Shown piece after piece: positions 38,235-47,622 of a DNA stretch of 64,000 nucleotides. Each line of letters opens with the position of its first letter. The first letter of the stretch is position 1. The stretch spans positions 124,001 through 188,000 of the forward strand of contig NZ_JOEM01000014.1 in assembly GCF_000718135.1 (NCBI RefSeq). The letters run 5' to 3'. This DNA comes from Streptomyces cyaneofuscatus (GTDB lineage: Bacteria > Actinomycetota > Actinomycetes > Streptomycetales > Streptomycetaceae). The notes under the pieces were generated by a model. The model saw only the letters and a list, made by a program, of their open reading frames with translations, was not told the DNA's origin and ran no database searches. The translations under genes were made by a program, and so were the position numbers.

Positions 38235-38247
38235 GCAGGAATCCTGC
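38235..38247. promoter_or_regulatory. Palindrome GCAGGA-A-TCCTGC between divergent genes
   Basis: A perfect 6-base inverted repeat around one central base lies 103 bases from the TagF-like start and 161 bases from the BTAD regulator start. It may be an operator or part of the regulator promoter. Confidence 0.35.
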
Positions 38248-38407
38248 GTTCCAGCTGTAGGGAGAAAACCGCTGCGCCGTGCGCCCCGCTCACGCCCCCT
38301 GTGCGCTCTGGTCCGGGCCGGTGGCTCAGGGAACAGTGGACTGTTCCGCACAGACGTGCGGACGCTGCCGACGGCGGCAGGAAGTGGCGCACCCATCGGG
38401 GGGCGGG

Positions 38408-41400
38408 ATGAACCTTCTTGCTCTGGGACCCCTGGAACTATGGCACGGGGACCAGCAGCACATGCTCGGTTCAGTGAAACAGCGCTGCGTGCTCGCGGTT
38501 CTGGTACACGCGCGCGGTGAACCCGTCGCCATGGACACGTTGATGGAGCGGGTCTGGGGCGATGAGCCGCCCCGTACGGCCCCGGACACCCTGCAGACCT
38601 ACCTCTCCCGGCTGCGCGGCCATCTGCGCGACGCCGTGGGCCCGCTCGTCCGGCTGGACCGGGTGCCGCCCCGGCTGTACCAGCTCCGGATGAGCGACCA
38701 GAACGATCTGGACCTGGTCCGCTTCCAGCGGTTCCGGACCGAGGCCGCCGAGGCGGCGGAGCAGGGCCGGACGGACTGGGCGATCGGGCTGCTGCGGACC
38801 GCCGAGAACCTGTGGCGGGGCGAGCCGCTGACGGAGAGCTCCAGCGAGTGGGCGGCCTCGGTGCGTGCGCGGCTGGTGGAGGACCACCGCCATGTCCGGG
38901 AGGAGCGCATCCGGCTGGAGCTGGAGCTCGGGCGCCATGCCGATCTCATCGGTGAGCTGCGCGAGCTGGTGGCGGAGAGCCCGCTGGCGGAGGGGGTGGT
39001 CGGCTCCCTGATGCTGGCGCTCCACCGCAGCGGGCGGCACAGCGAGGCGCTGGAGCTGTACCGCAGGACGCACACCCGGCTGCGCGAGCTGGGCATGGAC
39101 CCGGGTGCCGACCTGCGAGCGCTGCACCAGAGGATCCTGGAGCAGGACCGGGCGCTGACGGAGCCGCGGCCGTCCGCCGTCGCCGTCACCTCCCGTGGCG
39201 CGCCACCGCCGCCTCTCCCGGCACCCGCCGCCGGACCGCCCGTCGCGGTCCCGACCGCCGCCCCTCCGGCCGTACAGCCCCCGCCCCTCCCCTCGGCCCG
39301 CAACAACCTCCCCCGCGACACCAGGGACTTCACCGGCCGGGCGCGGGAGCTGAAGCTGCTGCGCGACGGGCTCACCGGCGACGGGTACGCGCTGCCGCTC
39401 GCCGTGCTCCACGGGATGCCCGGCATCGGCAAGACCGCGCTGGCGGTGCATGCCGCGCACCGGCTGGCCGACGCCTATCCGGCCGGTCAGCTGTACGTCG
39501 ATCTCCACGGGTTCAGCGGACGGCGGCCCGTCGACCCGGCCGAGGCCCTGGCCTTCCTCCTGCACGCGGCCGGGGCCCCCGGCGAGCTGCCGGAGACCCT
39601 GGACGAACGGGCGGCGGAGTGGCGGGAGTGGACCGCGCGCAACCGGGTGCTCGTGGTGCTCGACAATGCGCGGGACGCCGCCCAGGTCCGGCCGCTGCTG
39701 CCCGGCTCGGCCGGCTGCCTGGCGCTCGTGACGAGCCGCAACCGGCTCTCCGGGCTGGACGGGGCCACCTCCCTGCTGGTGGACGCGCTGCCCGGCCAGG
39801 AGGCGGCAGCCCTGTTCACGCGGATCGCGGGCACCGCCCGCACCTCCCGCGATCCGGACGCGCTGACGCTGCTGGTGGAGGCCTGCGGCCGCCACCCGCT
39901 GGCCACGACGCTGCTCGCGGGCCGCTTCCGGCACCGGCAGATCTGGGACCTGCGCCACCTCCTGGAGCGGCTGGCGCAGTCGCTCGATCCGCTGGACGAG
40001 CTGGACGAGGAGGTGTTCGTCTCGGCGTTCCGGTTCTCCTACGCCGAGCTGGCGCCCGGGACGCGCCGGCTGCTGCGCCTGCTCGCCCTGCACCCGGGGC
40101 CCGACGTCACGGCCGCGGCCGCCGCCGCCCTTTCCGGAACGGGGTCCGGGCCCGGGGGCGCGGAAGGTGTGCGGCGCAGCATCGAGGAGCTGCTGGACTG
40201 CCATCTGCTGGCGGAGCCGGTGCTCGGCCGCTACCAACTGCACGACCTCACCAGGGCGTTCGCGCTGCGCATGTGCTCCGCCGAGGAGTCGGAGAGCGCT
40301 CGCGGCGAGGCCGTCGGCAGGCTCCTCGGGTACTACCTCACCTCCGCGCACCGGGCCCACCGCCTCACCCATCCGCGCCGCAGAGCCTTGGAGCCCGGAC
40401 AACTCTCCTTTTACGCAGCCGAGTTCGGCGAGGAGCAGGAGGCGGCGGCCTGGCTGGAGGCCGAGCGGACCAACCTGCTGGCCGCCGCCCGTACGGCCGC
40501 CGCGGAGGACCTGGGCCATGCGGCGCTCTTCCCGCACGCACTCGCCCCTTCCCTCCGTATCTGGGGCAGTTGGGCCGTCACCAACGAGCTGTACGGCGCG
40601 GCCGTGGCGGCGCTGCGCTCGCGGGGCGACCCGCTGCTGCTGGCACAGACACTGGTGGAGGGGGCGGCCGTGCTGGCCCAGACGGGGCACGGGGAGGCGC
40701 TCAGCTGCGCGGGCGAGGCGCTGACCCTGTTCCAGGACCTCGACGATCCGGCCGGGTGCGCCGACGCCTCGTTGCAGGCGAGCCGCGCCCACCTGGCCGC
40801 CGGCCACACCGGCCCGTCTCTGCGGATGGCGGCGCGGGCCCTGGACCTCTACCGGCAACGGGGCGACCTGCACGGCGAGGCGGAGTGCCTCAATGTGGAG
40901 GGGGCGGCGCTCCACCACGAAGGCCGGTACGACGAGGCGCTCGGCCGGGCGCGCCTCACGCTCCGGATGCACGAGGGGACGGGGGACCTCCTGGGACAGA
41001 TCCGCGCGCTCAACAACATCGGCGAGATCCACCGCCTCCAGGGGCGCATCGAGCACGCCCACGACCACTTCGAACGGTCGCGGGTGCTGGCCCAACTGCA
41101 CAGCGGGGCCCAGGAGCTCGCCATATTGGACATGAATCTCGGTGCGGTGTCGCAGGCCATGGGCGACACCCCCCGGGCACTGGCCGGTTTCCGGCGGGCA
41201 CTGGAGAGCCATCGCGGCCGGGGAGACACGCTGGGCGAGGCGAACGCGCTGATCAGCATGGGGTCCGCCCACGCCGAGAACGGGGACGGCGGCGAGGCCC
41301 TGCTCCACTTCACCCTCGCGGAAGAGGTCGCGCGGAGCATCGACAGCGCCTACGAACGGACCCGGGCCCTGCTCGGCGTGGCCGACGTCCACGAGTCGGC

Positions 41401-41650
41401 GGACCGCCCGGACGTGGCGTTCGAGGTCTACGGCCAGGCGCTCGACCTGGCCGAACGCACCGGCTCCCGCCCGGCCGCGGCCCGCGCGCTGGCGGGACTC
41501 GCCCGTACGGCGCGGAGCCTGGGGCGCGACGAACCGGCCCGGGAGTACGGCAGGAGGGCGGTGGAGGTGTACCGGAGTCTGGGCTCCGAGGCCGAGGCGG
41601 AGAGCCTGCGGCGTCTGTTGCTGGGGGGAACGAGAAGGACCGGCGCCTGA
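38408..41650 (+). CDS. AfsR-type regulator: SARP DNA-binding, BTAD, NB-ARC, TPR
   Basis: ATG 38408 (after a G-rich stretch GGGGGGCGGG) gives 1080 residues. Domains in order: an OmpR-like winged helix (LGPLELWHG ... SVKQRCVLAVLVHARGEPV, LQTYLSRLRGHL; about 1-95); the bacterial transcriptional activation domain (about 100-250); a Pro/Ala-rich linker; NB-ARC with Walker A GMPGIGKT near residue 340 and VLVVLDNARDAAQV; and TPR repeats from about 730 to 1070. This is the AfsR/SARP architecture, linked to secondary metabolism or stress control. It is not the classical afsR locus: no afsK and no afsS is adjacent. Its NB-ARC resembles that of the STAND protein 2 kb away, suggesting an old duplication. 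Confidence 0.92.
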   Translation: MNLLALGPLELWHGDQQHMLGSVKQRCVLAVLVHARGEPVAMDTLMERVWGDEPPRTAPDTLQTYLSRLRGHLRDAVGPLVRLDRVPPRLYQLRMSDQNDLDLVRFQRFRTEAAEAAEQGRTDWAIGLLRTAENLWRGEPLTESSSEWAASVRARLVEDHRHVREERIRLELELGRHADLIGELRELVAESPLAEGVVGSLMLALHRSGRHSEALELYRRTHTRLRELGMDPGADLRALHQRILEQDRALTEPRPSAVAVTSRGAPPPPLPAPAAGPPVAVPTAAPPAVQPPPLPSARNNLPRDTRDFTGRARELKLLRDGLTGDGYALPLAVLHGMPGIGKTALAVHAAHRLADAYPAGQLYVDLHGFSGRRPVDPAEALAFLLHAAGAPGELPETLDERAAEWREWTARNRVLVVLDNARDAAQVRPLLPGSAGCLALVTSRNRLSGLDGATSLLVDALPGQEAAALFTRIAGTARTSRDPDALTLLVEACGRHPLATTLLAGRFRHRQIWDLRHLLERLAQSLDPLDELDEEVFVSAFRFSYAELAPGTRRLLRLLALHPGPDVTAAAAAALSGTGSGPGGAEGVRRSIEELLDCHLLAEPVLGRYQLHDLTRAFALRMCSAEESESARGEAVGRLLGYYLTSAHRAHRLTHPRRRALEPGQLSFYAAEFGEEQEAAAWLEAERTNLLAAARTAAAEDLGHAALFPHALAPSLRIWGSWAVTNELYGAAVAALRSRGDPLLLAQTLVEGAAVLAQTGHGEALSCAGEALTLFQDLDDPAGCADASLQASRAHLAAGHTGPSLRMAARALDLYRQRGDLHGEAECLNVEGAALHHEGRYDEALGRARLTLRMHEGTGDLLGQIRALNNIGEIHRLQGRIEHAHDHFERSRVLAQLHSGAQELAILDMNLGAVSQAMGDTPRALAGFRRALESHRGRGDTLGEANALISMGSAHAENGDGGEALLHFTLAEEVARSIDSAYERTRALLGVADVHESADRPDVAFEVYGQALDLAERTGSRPAAARALAGLARTARSLGRDEPAREYGRRAVEVYRSLGSEAEAESLRRLLLGGTRRTGA

Positions 41651-42055
41651 GCCTTGCCCGGGTGCCGGTCCGTTCGGCCGTGGTGCGGATCAACCGCCGG
41701 CAACGTGGCCCGTCGGGCCGGACGGTTTCACCACATCCACTGAAGGAGCTTGTAGAACATGTGCCTGACAACTTTCTTAATTCTGGGCCTAGTTGGCCAC
41801 TCTCGGGGCGTCGATGATCCGACAACGCGATCATGGCACAGGCGGTAGGCGTACAAATACCGAACAAGGATCCCCGTTCGAGTGAATCGCTTGCGACCCA
41901 CTTGGCCACCACTTGTCACTCCGGGCGCATTTCGCCACATAGGCCGTTGGCCGATACGGCAATCCGCGCGAAATGCCGATGCGGTCACGCGTGAACCGAG
42001 GTGGCCCCGGGCATGTTTTCGGCGACTTGTCGGGCTCGGCGGTGGGGGGACCGTT
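41651..42055. other. AT-richer spacer after the AfsR-type regulator
   Basis: These 405 bases have lower GC than the surroundings. A 29-codon frame at 41760-41849 starts with ATG, ten bases after GAAGGAG. It encodes a peptide with a hydrophobic core (CLTTFLILGLVGH), contains a rare TTA Leu codon and stops at TAG. It could be a small regulatory peptide gene, but evidence is weak. The remainder (41850-42055) may hold the promoter of the next gene. Confidence 0.35.
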
Positions 42056-43723
42056 ATGGAGTCAACTGACCGGAACGGGATGGTGGGACAGGGCGCGGAC
42101 GGCCCTGGGTTCGGCGGAGCCGTGCCACCGCCTCCGTCCGCTCCGCCGACCATCGGTCCACCGCCGCCCGGGGCGGGGTTACGGGCGGTGGCGGCCGGGC
42201 TGCTCAATCTGACCGGGCTGGGGCTCGGTTACGCGCTGTTGGGGCGGTGGGGGCGGGCCGTCGGGTGCTGGGTCGCCACCGGGCTGCTGTTGTTCGTGGC
42301 GCTGCCCGCCGATCCGGACGGGGTGCCCGCGCGGGTGCTCGTCGTCTATCTGTTCCTGCTCGTCCTCGCCGCCGCCGACGCGGCGCGGATCGCGGTGCGG
42401 TCGGCGCTCGGTGGGTCGTGGCGGCCTGTGGTGGCCGTCGGGCTGGGGGTCGTGCTGTTGGCCGTGCCGGTCGGTGGGGCCGTGGCGTACGGGGCCGCTC
42501 GGGACGAGGCGCGGGAGGAGATGCTGCTCGACCGGCTGGAGGGCGGGGACCGGAAAGTCGCGGCCGCGGCCACGCAGCCGTTCGGGACGGTGAAGGGTGA
42601 GTACGAAGGGGCGCTCGGGGTCTATCGCGCGCTCGACCGGGACCATCCCGGCTCCCGGGCGGCGAAGCTCGTGCCGGACCGGCTGAAGGACTTCTACGAC
42701 GCCGTCTCCTCGCCGTACACCGGGAAGCAGCACTGCGACGCGGTCGAGCCGCTGACCTATCTGCGGACATTGCCGGGGTCGGTGGGGAAGGAGTTGCTGG
42801 GCGAGCTCGCCGGGTGGCCCGACGAGCCGCTCGCGGAGTCGCTGTACGGGTGCGGTGTCTCGCGACTGGGCGGGGCTGCCGCCGGGGGTTCGGCGGAGTT
42901 CGGTGAGCTGTTGCGTACGTTCCCCGAGTCCGCGTCCGCGCGGCAGGTGGCCCCGGCCATCGGCGGGCGGATCGACGGGCGCGTCACCGAGGTCAAGGGC
43001 GGCGATCCGTGTGCGGCCACCGAGGCGTTGCGGGGCCTGAGTTCCACGGTCGCCGCCCTGCCTGCCGAGAGCGTTCCGGGGCTGGGTGCCAAGGCGGGCA
43101 AGGGGATCCAGGACGGGGTGTACGCCTGCGGGGTGGACCAGTTCAAGGAGAAGAAGTTCGGCGAGGCCCGCACGACACTGGCCGAATTCGCGCGTTCCTA
43201 CAAGGGTGACGGGCGGGCGGCGCAAGCGCGGAAGATCGCCATCGCCGCGGAGATAGCCGACGACCGGGCGGCGGCGGGCAGGCGGCTGCCGCCGTCGAAG
43301 GCGCCCGGCGGACCCCGGATGGAGCTCGTCATCAGCAATGACGCGCCCAACGCCGTCGAGGTCCTCTACACCGGGCCGGTCACCGGCACCGTCATGCTGA
43401 AGCCCTGCGGCGACTGCAAGCGCTACAGCGCCTCGGCCGGCCCACGCCTCGCCTGCAAGGCCAGTGGCCGGAGCTACCCGAAGGCCCGGCTCCAACTGCC
43501 CGCGGGCGACTACCACTTCCTCTACAAGCACGGTACGGGCGCCACGTCCCGGGTGGACAGCTACGCAGCGGGGTCGAAGGTCCAGCCCGGGTACACGTAC
43601 ACCAGCTGCACGTATGTCATCGAGCGCAGCCCGCTCGGGCTCGACCTGCCCACGCTGCCCGACTACATCAAGCCGGCGTCGGCTCCGCCGCTCAGCCCTT
43701 CTCGCGCGGGTTCTTCTCGATGA
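42056..43723 (+). CDS. Membrane-anchored protein with Pro-rich N-terminus, unknown function
   Basis: ATG 42056 has GGGGGGA five bases upstream and yields 555 residues. Residues 15-45 are Pro-rich. Three or four membrane helices follow (about 48-65, 66-85, 90-110 and 120-145). Then comes a long extracytoplasmic or cytoplasmic part with weak TPR-like helices (YEGALGVYRALDRDHPGS, FKEKKFGEARTTLAEFARSYKG) and a C-terminal beta domain containing the Cys cluster CGDCKRY and a later SCTYVIER. It converges on a Ser/Thr kinase gene, and the two overlap by 32 bases. A functional link, such as a kinase substrate, is possible. Family not recognised. Confidence 0.72.
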   Translation: MESTDRNGMVGQGADGPGFGGAVPPPPSAPPTIGPPPPGAGLRAVAAGLLNLTGLGLGYALLGRWGRAVGCWVATGLLLFVALPADPDGVPARVLVVYLFLLVLAAADAARIAVRSALGGSWRPVVAVGLGVVLLAVPVGGAVAYGAARDEAREEMLLDRLEGGDRKVAAAATQPFGTVKGEYEGALGVYRALDRDHPGSRAAKLVPDRLKDFYDAVSSPYTGKQHCDAVEPLTYLRTLPGSVGKELLGELAGWPDEPLAESLYGCGVSRLGGAAAGGSAEFGELLRTFPESASARQVAPAIGGRIDGRVTEVKGGDPCAATEALRGLSSTVAALPAESVPGLGAKAGKGIQDGVYACGVDQFKEKKFGEARTTLAEFARSYKGDGRAAQARKIAIAAEIADDRAAAGRRLPPSKAPGGPRMELVISNDAPNAVEVLYTGPVTGTVMLKPCGDCKRYSASAGPRLACKASGRSYPKARLQLPAGDYHFLYKHGTGATSRVDSYAAGSKVQPGYTYTSCTYVIERSPLGLDLPTLPDYIKPASAPPLSPSRAGSSR

Positions 43724-45485
43724 CCCGGCCGTCCAGTTCGGCGGTGAGGTAGGCGCCGCCGTACGAGTCTGAGACGTACACGCGCTGCACCGGGCGGTCG
43801 TCGTGGAAGGGCGACGACGGGTCCACGATCACGTAACTGCTCTCCGGTTCCGGGATGTTGAGGCTGGTCCTGGCCGTCCGCAGCAGGGCGGGCAGGGCGT
43901 CCCAGTCGACGGCGTTCAGGTCGACCGCCTTGTCCCCGGACATGAGCGTGCCGCCCATGTCGTCGTTCTTCGCCTGGCCGTCCCGGTAGCTGAACCGGTC
44001 GTAGAGACGGGAGTTGGACTTCAGCGGTGCCTGGGCGGAGGCGTGCTCGCCGTAGAGGGTGAAGTCGGTGACCTTCGTCCCGCCCATCAGCGGCTTCAGC
44101 GCGGCGATGGCCTGCCGCGCCCCTTGCGGGGTGAGCAGGTCGGCGGGGGCCTCCGGTTCGTCGTCGTCCGCCCCGGCCCCGTCGTCGTCCGCGACCGGTT
44201 GACCGGCGGCGGTGGGCGGGGCGGCGCTCCGGTCGTTCGCCGGGGCGCTCGCCGTGGTGTGGGGGCGGTTGCCGCTCCCCTTCGCGCTGTCGTCGGCGTC
44301 TCCCCCGAAGAGCGTCGGGTCGACCATCCACAGGATCACGCCCGCCAGCACCGCCGTCGAGACGACGGAGGAGGCCGTGGTGATCGTCCAGGCCCGGCGC
44401 CGGATGCGGCGTCCGCGCTCGTCGTCACCGGTGACTGTCGGGAGCGTGGCCGGAGGCGAAAGCGGTGTCGGAGGCGGTGTCCGAGACGTTGACGGGTCGG
44501 CGTACGGGTTGTTCGCGTACGGGTGGTGCGGTGCGTCCACCGGGATGGGGAAGGGCGTCGGGTGGCCGAAACCGGTCGGTGGCTGCGGCGGCTGCGTGGC
44601 CGACGGCGGCGATCCGTACGCGCTCCTGGGGTCCGGGGCCGGCTGGGGCCGCGCCGCCTCCGCCAGCATCCGGTCCAGGGTTCCCGCGTCCGGGCGGGCC
44701 GGGATGTCCCGGGTCAGCAGCGCCGTCAGTACGGGGGTGAGCGCACCGGCCCGTACCGGCGGGGGCACCTCCTCGTCGAGGACCGCGGCCAGGGTGGCGA
44801 GCGTGGTGGCCTTGCGCAGCGGGTGGTGGCCCTCGACGGCGACGTACAGCATCATGCCGAGCGACCAGAGGTCCGAGGACGGGTCGCCCTCGGTGCCCCG
44901 GATGCGCTCGGGGGCTATGTAGTCGGGCGAGCCGATCAGGGCGCCCGTCATCGTGAGGCTCGTCGACTCGCGGATCGCGGCGATACCGAAGTCCGTGAGG
45001 ACCGGGCGGCCGTCGGTGCGCAGCAGCACGTTGGCGGGCTTGACGTCGCGGTGCTGGATGCCGGAGGCGTGGGCGGCGTTCAGGGCGGAGAGGATGCCGC
45101 GGCCCAGTTCGGCGGCCTCGGCGGGGTCCATGGGCCCTTCGGCCAGCCGGTCGTGGAGGGAGGAGCCGGCCACCAGCTCCATCACGATCCAGGGGTAGCC
45201 GTCCTCGCCGGGGTCGACGATGTGGTGGACGGTGACCACGTTGGGGTGGTCGAGGCGGGCCAGGGCGCGGGCCTCGCGCAGGACCCGGGCGCGCAGGGTG
45301 CGGGCGCCCTCGGGGTCGTACTCCGCGAGCGCCGGGTCCGGGGGCCGGACCTCCTTCAGGGCCACGTCACGGTGGAGCGCCTCGTCGTGGGCCCGCCACA
45401 CCATGCCCATGCCGCCGCTGCCGAGCCGCTCCACCAGGGTGAAGCGGCCGTCGATCACCCGTCCCGAGGGGGCCTCTGCGCTCAT
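43692..45485 (-). CDS. Membrane-anchored Ser/Thr protein kinase (PknB-like)
   Basis: The 597-residue eukaryotic-type kinase keeps the full catalytic set: Gly loop LGSGGMGMVW, Lys in VALKEV, HRDVKPANVLL, DFGIA and the SPDYIAPERI activation segment. The kinase domain spans about 12-270. A Pro-rich juxtamembrane linker, one membrane helix near residue 380 (ASSVVSTAVLAGVILWMV) and a ~200-residue extracytoplasmic domain follow. That domain has no PASTA repeats; it is acidic at first and then folded. GTG/ATG at 45485 is the first in-frame start before the kinase domain. Its 3' end overlaps the convergent membrane-protein gene. Confidence 0.93.
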   Translation of the reverse strand: MSAEAPSGRVIDGRFTLVERLGSGGMGMVWRAHDEALHRDVALKEVRPPDPALAEYDPEGARTLRARVLREARALARLDHPNVVTVHHIVDPGEDGYPWIVMELVAGSSLHDRLAEGPMDPAEAAELGRGILSALNAAHASGIQHRDVKPANVLLRTDGRPVLTDFGIAAIRESTSLTMTGALIGSPDYIAPERIRGTEGDPSSDLWSLGMMLYVAVEGHHPLRKATTLATLAAVLDEEVPPPVRAGALTPVLTALLTRDIPARPDAGTLDRMLAEAARPQPAPDPRSAYGSPPSATQPPQPPTGFGHPTPFPIPVDAPHHPYANNPYADPSTSRTPPPTPLSPPATLPTVTGDDERGRRIRRRAWTITTASSVVSTAVLAGVILWMVDPTLFGGDADDSAKGSGNRPHTTASAPANDRSAAPPTAAGQPVADDDGAGADDDEPEAPADLLTPQGARQAIAALKPLMGGTKVTDFTLYGEHASAQAPLKSNSRLYDRFSYRDGQAKNDDMGGTLMSGDKAVDLNAVDWDALPALLRTARTSLNIPEPESSYVIVDPSSPFHDDRPVQRVYVSDSYGGAYLTAELDGRVIEKNPREKG

Positions 45486-45562
45486 GCGCCGTAGCGTACG
45501 GGTGCCGTACGACAGGGGGGAGCCGGGGCCGGGGATCGATGCGGGGCCGGTACGCGGCGGGG

Positions 45563-46645
45563 TCAGGCGGAGGCGCGTTTGCGGGGCGCGGCCGTCTTCT
45601 TCTTCGTGGTGCTCCGAGAGCCGGACGACGTCTGCTTCTTCGCCGAGTTCGCCGAGGACGTGCCCTTGGACGAGGAGGCGGACGAGGTCGACTTGGATGT
45701 CGTCTTCTTCTGCGTCGTCTTCTTGGCTGTGGAGGCCGTCGACTTCTTGCCGCCCGTGGACTTGGGCGAGGACTTCTGAGGCGCGGTCTTCCGAGGTGTC
45801 GCCTTCTTCTTGATGGGGTGGACGTCCGCCATGTCCTCCTCGCTCTCGGCCTCCCCCTCCCCCTCGCCCCGGGACTTCTTCGCCGCGCGGACACTGCTCT
45901 CCAGGGCCGCGATCAGGTCGATGACCTTGCCGCCGCCGCTGTCCTCCGACTCCGACGGCTGCACCGCCTCCCCGGACGCCTTCGCCGCGATGAGCTCCTC
46001 CACCGCCTCCCGGTAGTCGTCGTGGAGGCTGTCCATGTCGACCTCGCCGAGGGTGTCCATCAGCGCGTCGGCCAGGTCGAGTTCGGCGTCGCGGACCGTG
46101 ACGTCGCTGTCCGGGGCGACCCCCTCGGGCGCCCGGATCTCGTCGGGCCAGAGCAGGCCGTGCATCGCGATCACGTCATCGACGACCCGCAGCATCCCCA
46201 GCCGTTCGCGGCCGCGCAGGGCGTACTTCGCGACGGCGACCTTGTTGCTGCGCTTGAGCGCCTCGCGCAGCAGGGTGTACGGCTTGGCGGCCGGGACCCC
46301 GTTGGCGGAGAGGTAGTACGCCGCGTCCATCTGGAGCGGGTCGATCTCGTCGGCGGGCACGAAGGCGACGATCTCGATGGTCTTGGCCGTGGGCAGCGGG
46401 AGCTGGGCGAGATCCTCGTCGGTGATCGGGATCATCGTGCCGTCGGCGTCCTCGTAGGCCTTGCCGATCTCGCCGCCCGACACCTCCTCCTCGTCCAGCT
46501 CACAGACCTTGCGGTACCGGATCCGGCCACCGTCGGCGAGGTGGATCTGCCGGAAGTGGATCGAGTGGTTCTCGGTGGCGTTGACGAGCTTGATCGGGAT
46601 GCTCACCAGCCCGAAGGAGATCGCGCCGTTCCATATGGACCTCAC
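45563..46645 (-). CDS. ku: Non-homologous end-joining protein Ku
   Basis: The 360-residue protein binds DNA ends and recruits LigD. The Ku core begins MRSIWNGAISFGLVSIPIKL and contains KVCELDEEEV and EIDPLQMDAAYYLS, as in bacterial Ku. After residue ~265 the tail is Lys/Ser/Thr/Ala-rich and histone-like (KKKATPRKTAPQKSS pattern). This is the extended basic C-terminus seen in Streptomyces Ku that helps DNA binding and threading. It is divergent to the LigD polymerase gene with only 77 bases between, so both probably share a control region. Confidence 0.96.
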   Translation of the reverse strand: MRSIWNGAISFGLVSIPIKLVNATENHSIHFRQIHLADGGRIRYRKVCELDEEEVSGGEIGKAYEDADGTMIPITDEDLAQLPLPTAKTIEIVAFVPADEIDPLQMDAAYYLSANGVPAAKPYTLLREALKRSNKVAVAKYALRGRERLGMLRVVDDVIAMHGLLWPDEIRAPEGVAPDSDVTVRDAELDLADALMDTLGEVDMDSLHDDYREAVEELIAAKASGEAVQPSESEDSGGGKVIDLIAALESSVRAAKKSRGEGEGEAESEEDMADVHPIKKKATPRKTAPQKSSPKSTGGKKSTASTAKKTTQKKTTSKSTSSASSSKGTSSANSAKKQTSSGSRSTTKKKTAAPRKRASA

Positions 46646-46722
46646 CGTTCACCCCTTTTGGCCGTTAAAGACGGTTGAGTAGGTTCTCGTGTGATTCACG
46701 TGGTTCGTGTGACTCTTATCGT

Positions 46723-47622
46723 ATGACGCCGATCACGGAGGTGGAGGGGCGGCGCCTCTCGCTCAGCAACCTCGACAAGGTGCTGTATCCGGCCACCGGG
46801 ACCACCAAGGGCGAGGTGCTGCACTACTACGCGGCCACAGCGGCGGGCGTGATCCTGCCCCATCTCCGCGACCGCCCGGTCTCCTTCCTGCGCTATCCCG
46901 ACGGGCCCGGGGGGCAGCTCTTCTTCACCAAGAATCCGCCGCCCGGTACGCCCGACTGGGTGCGCACCACCCCCGTGCCGCGGAGCGAGGACCCGGCCGC
47001 CCGCCAGGTGATGGTCCAGGACCTTCCCGCGCTGATGTGGGCGGCCAATCTGGTGGTGGAGTTCCACACGCCGCAGTGGCGGGCGAAGGAGCCGGAGATC
47101 GCCGACCGGTTGGTCTTCGACCTGGACCCCGGCTCGCCCGCGACGATCGTGGAGTGCTGCGCGGTGGCCCTCTGGCTGCGGGAGCGGCTCGCCGCCGACG
47201 GGCTGTTCGCGTACGGGAAGACGTCCGGCTCCAAGGGGCTGCATCTGCTGGTCCCGCTGGAGCCGGTCCCGTCCGCCGAGGTGTCCGCGTACGCGAAGCG
47301 GCTGGCGGTGGAGGCGGAGAGCGCTCTGCCGGGGCTGGCCCTGCACCGGATGAAGCGCGCTCTGCGGCCCGGGAAGGTCTTCGTCGACTTCAGCCAGAAC
47401 TCGGCGTCGAAGACCACCGCAACCCCCTACACCCTGCGGGCCAGGCCCGAGCCCACCGTCTCCGCGCCGGTCACCTGGGACGAGATCGAGGGGTGCCGGA
47501 AGCCGGAGGCGCTGGTGTTCCGGGCTCAGGACATGGCCGGGCGGCTGGAGCGGTACGGGGACCTGCTCGGGCCCCTGCTCGACCCGGAACGGGCGCGACC
47601 GCTTCCGGCGGGCTCCCCCTGA
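46723..47622 (+). CDS. LigD-type NHEJ polymerase/primase domain protein
   Basis: The 299-residue protein is the archaeo-eukaryotic primase-like polymerase module of LigD as a separate protein. It fills gaps at broken ends, with a preference for ribonucleotides in known cases. The metal-binding motif is in VFDLDPGSPA; the nucleotide-binding stretch reads KTSGSKGLHLLVPL, and the start EGRRLSLSNLDKVLYP is typical. There is no ligase or nuclease domain here, so these must be encoded elsewhere. ATG 46723 is preferred over an upstream extension that would enter the Ku promoter. Confidence 0.94.
   Translation: MTPITEVEGRRLSLSNLDKVLYPATGTTKGEVLHYYAATAAGVILPHLRDRPVSFLRYPDGPGGQLFFTKNPPPGTPDWVRTTPVPRSEDPAARQVMVQDLPALMWAANLVVEFHTPQWRAKEPEIADRLVFDLDPGSPATIVECCAVALWLRERLAADGLFAYGKTSGSKGLHLLVPLEPVPSAEVSAYAKRLAVEAESALPGLALHRMKRALRPGKVFVDFSQNSASKTTATPYTLRARPEPTVSAPVTWDEIEGCRKPEALVFRAQDMAGRLERYGDLLGPLLDPERARPLPAGSP

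Noticed and set aside
32958..38408. Integrated mobile element at tRNA-Arg
   Set aside because: No integrase, no excision gene and no second copy of the tRNA 3' end was found by eye in the following genes, so an integrative element is not supported.
38471..41392. 973-residue minus-strand open frame
   Set aside because: It is a shadow of the AfsR-type regulator gene, whose domains are clear on the plus strand.
38408..41650. Assignment as the true afsR gene
   Set aside because: The domain order fits, but no afsK or recognisable afsS lies next to it, and the neighbours differ; the general AfsR-type call is safer.
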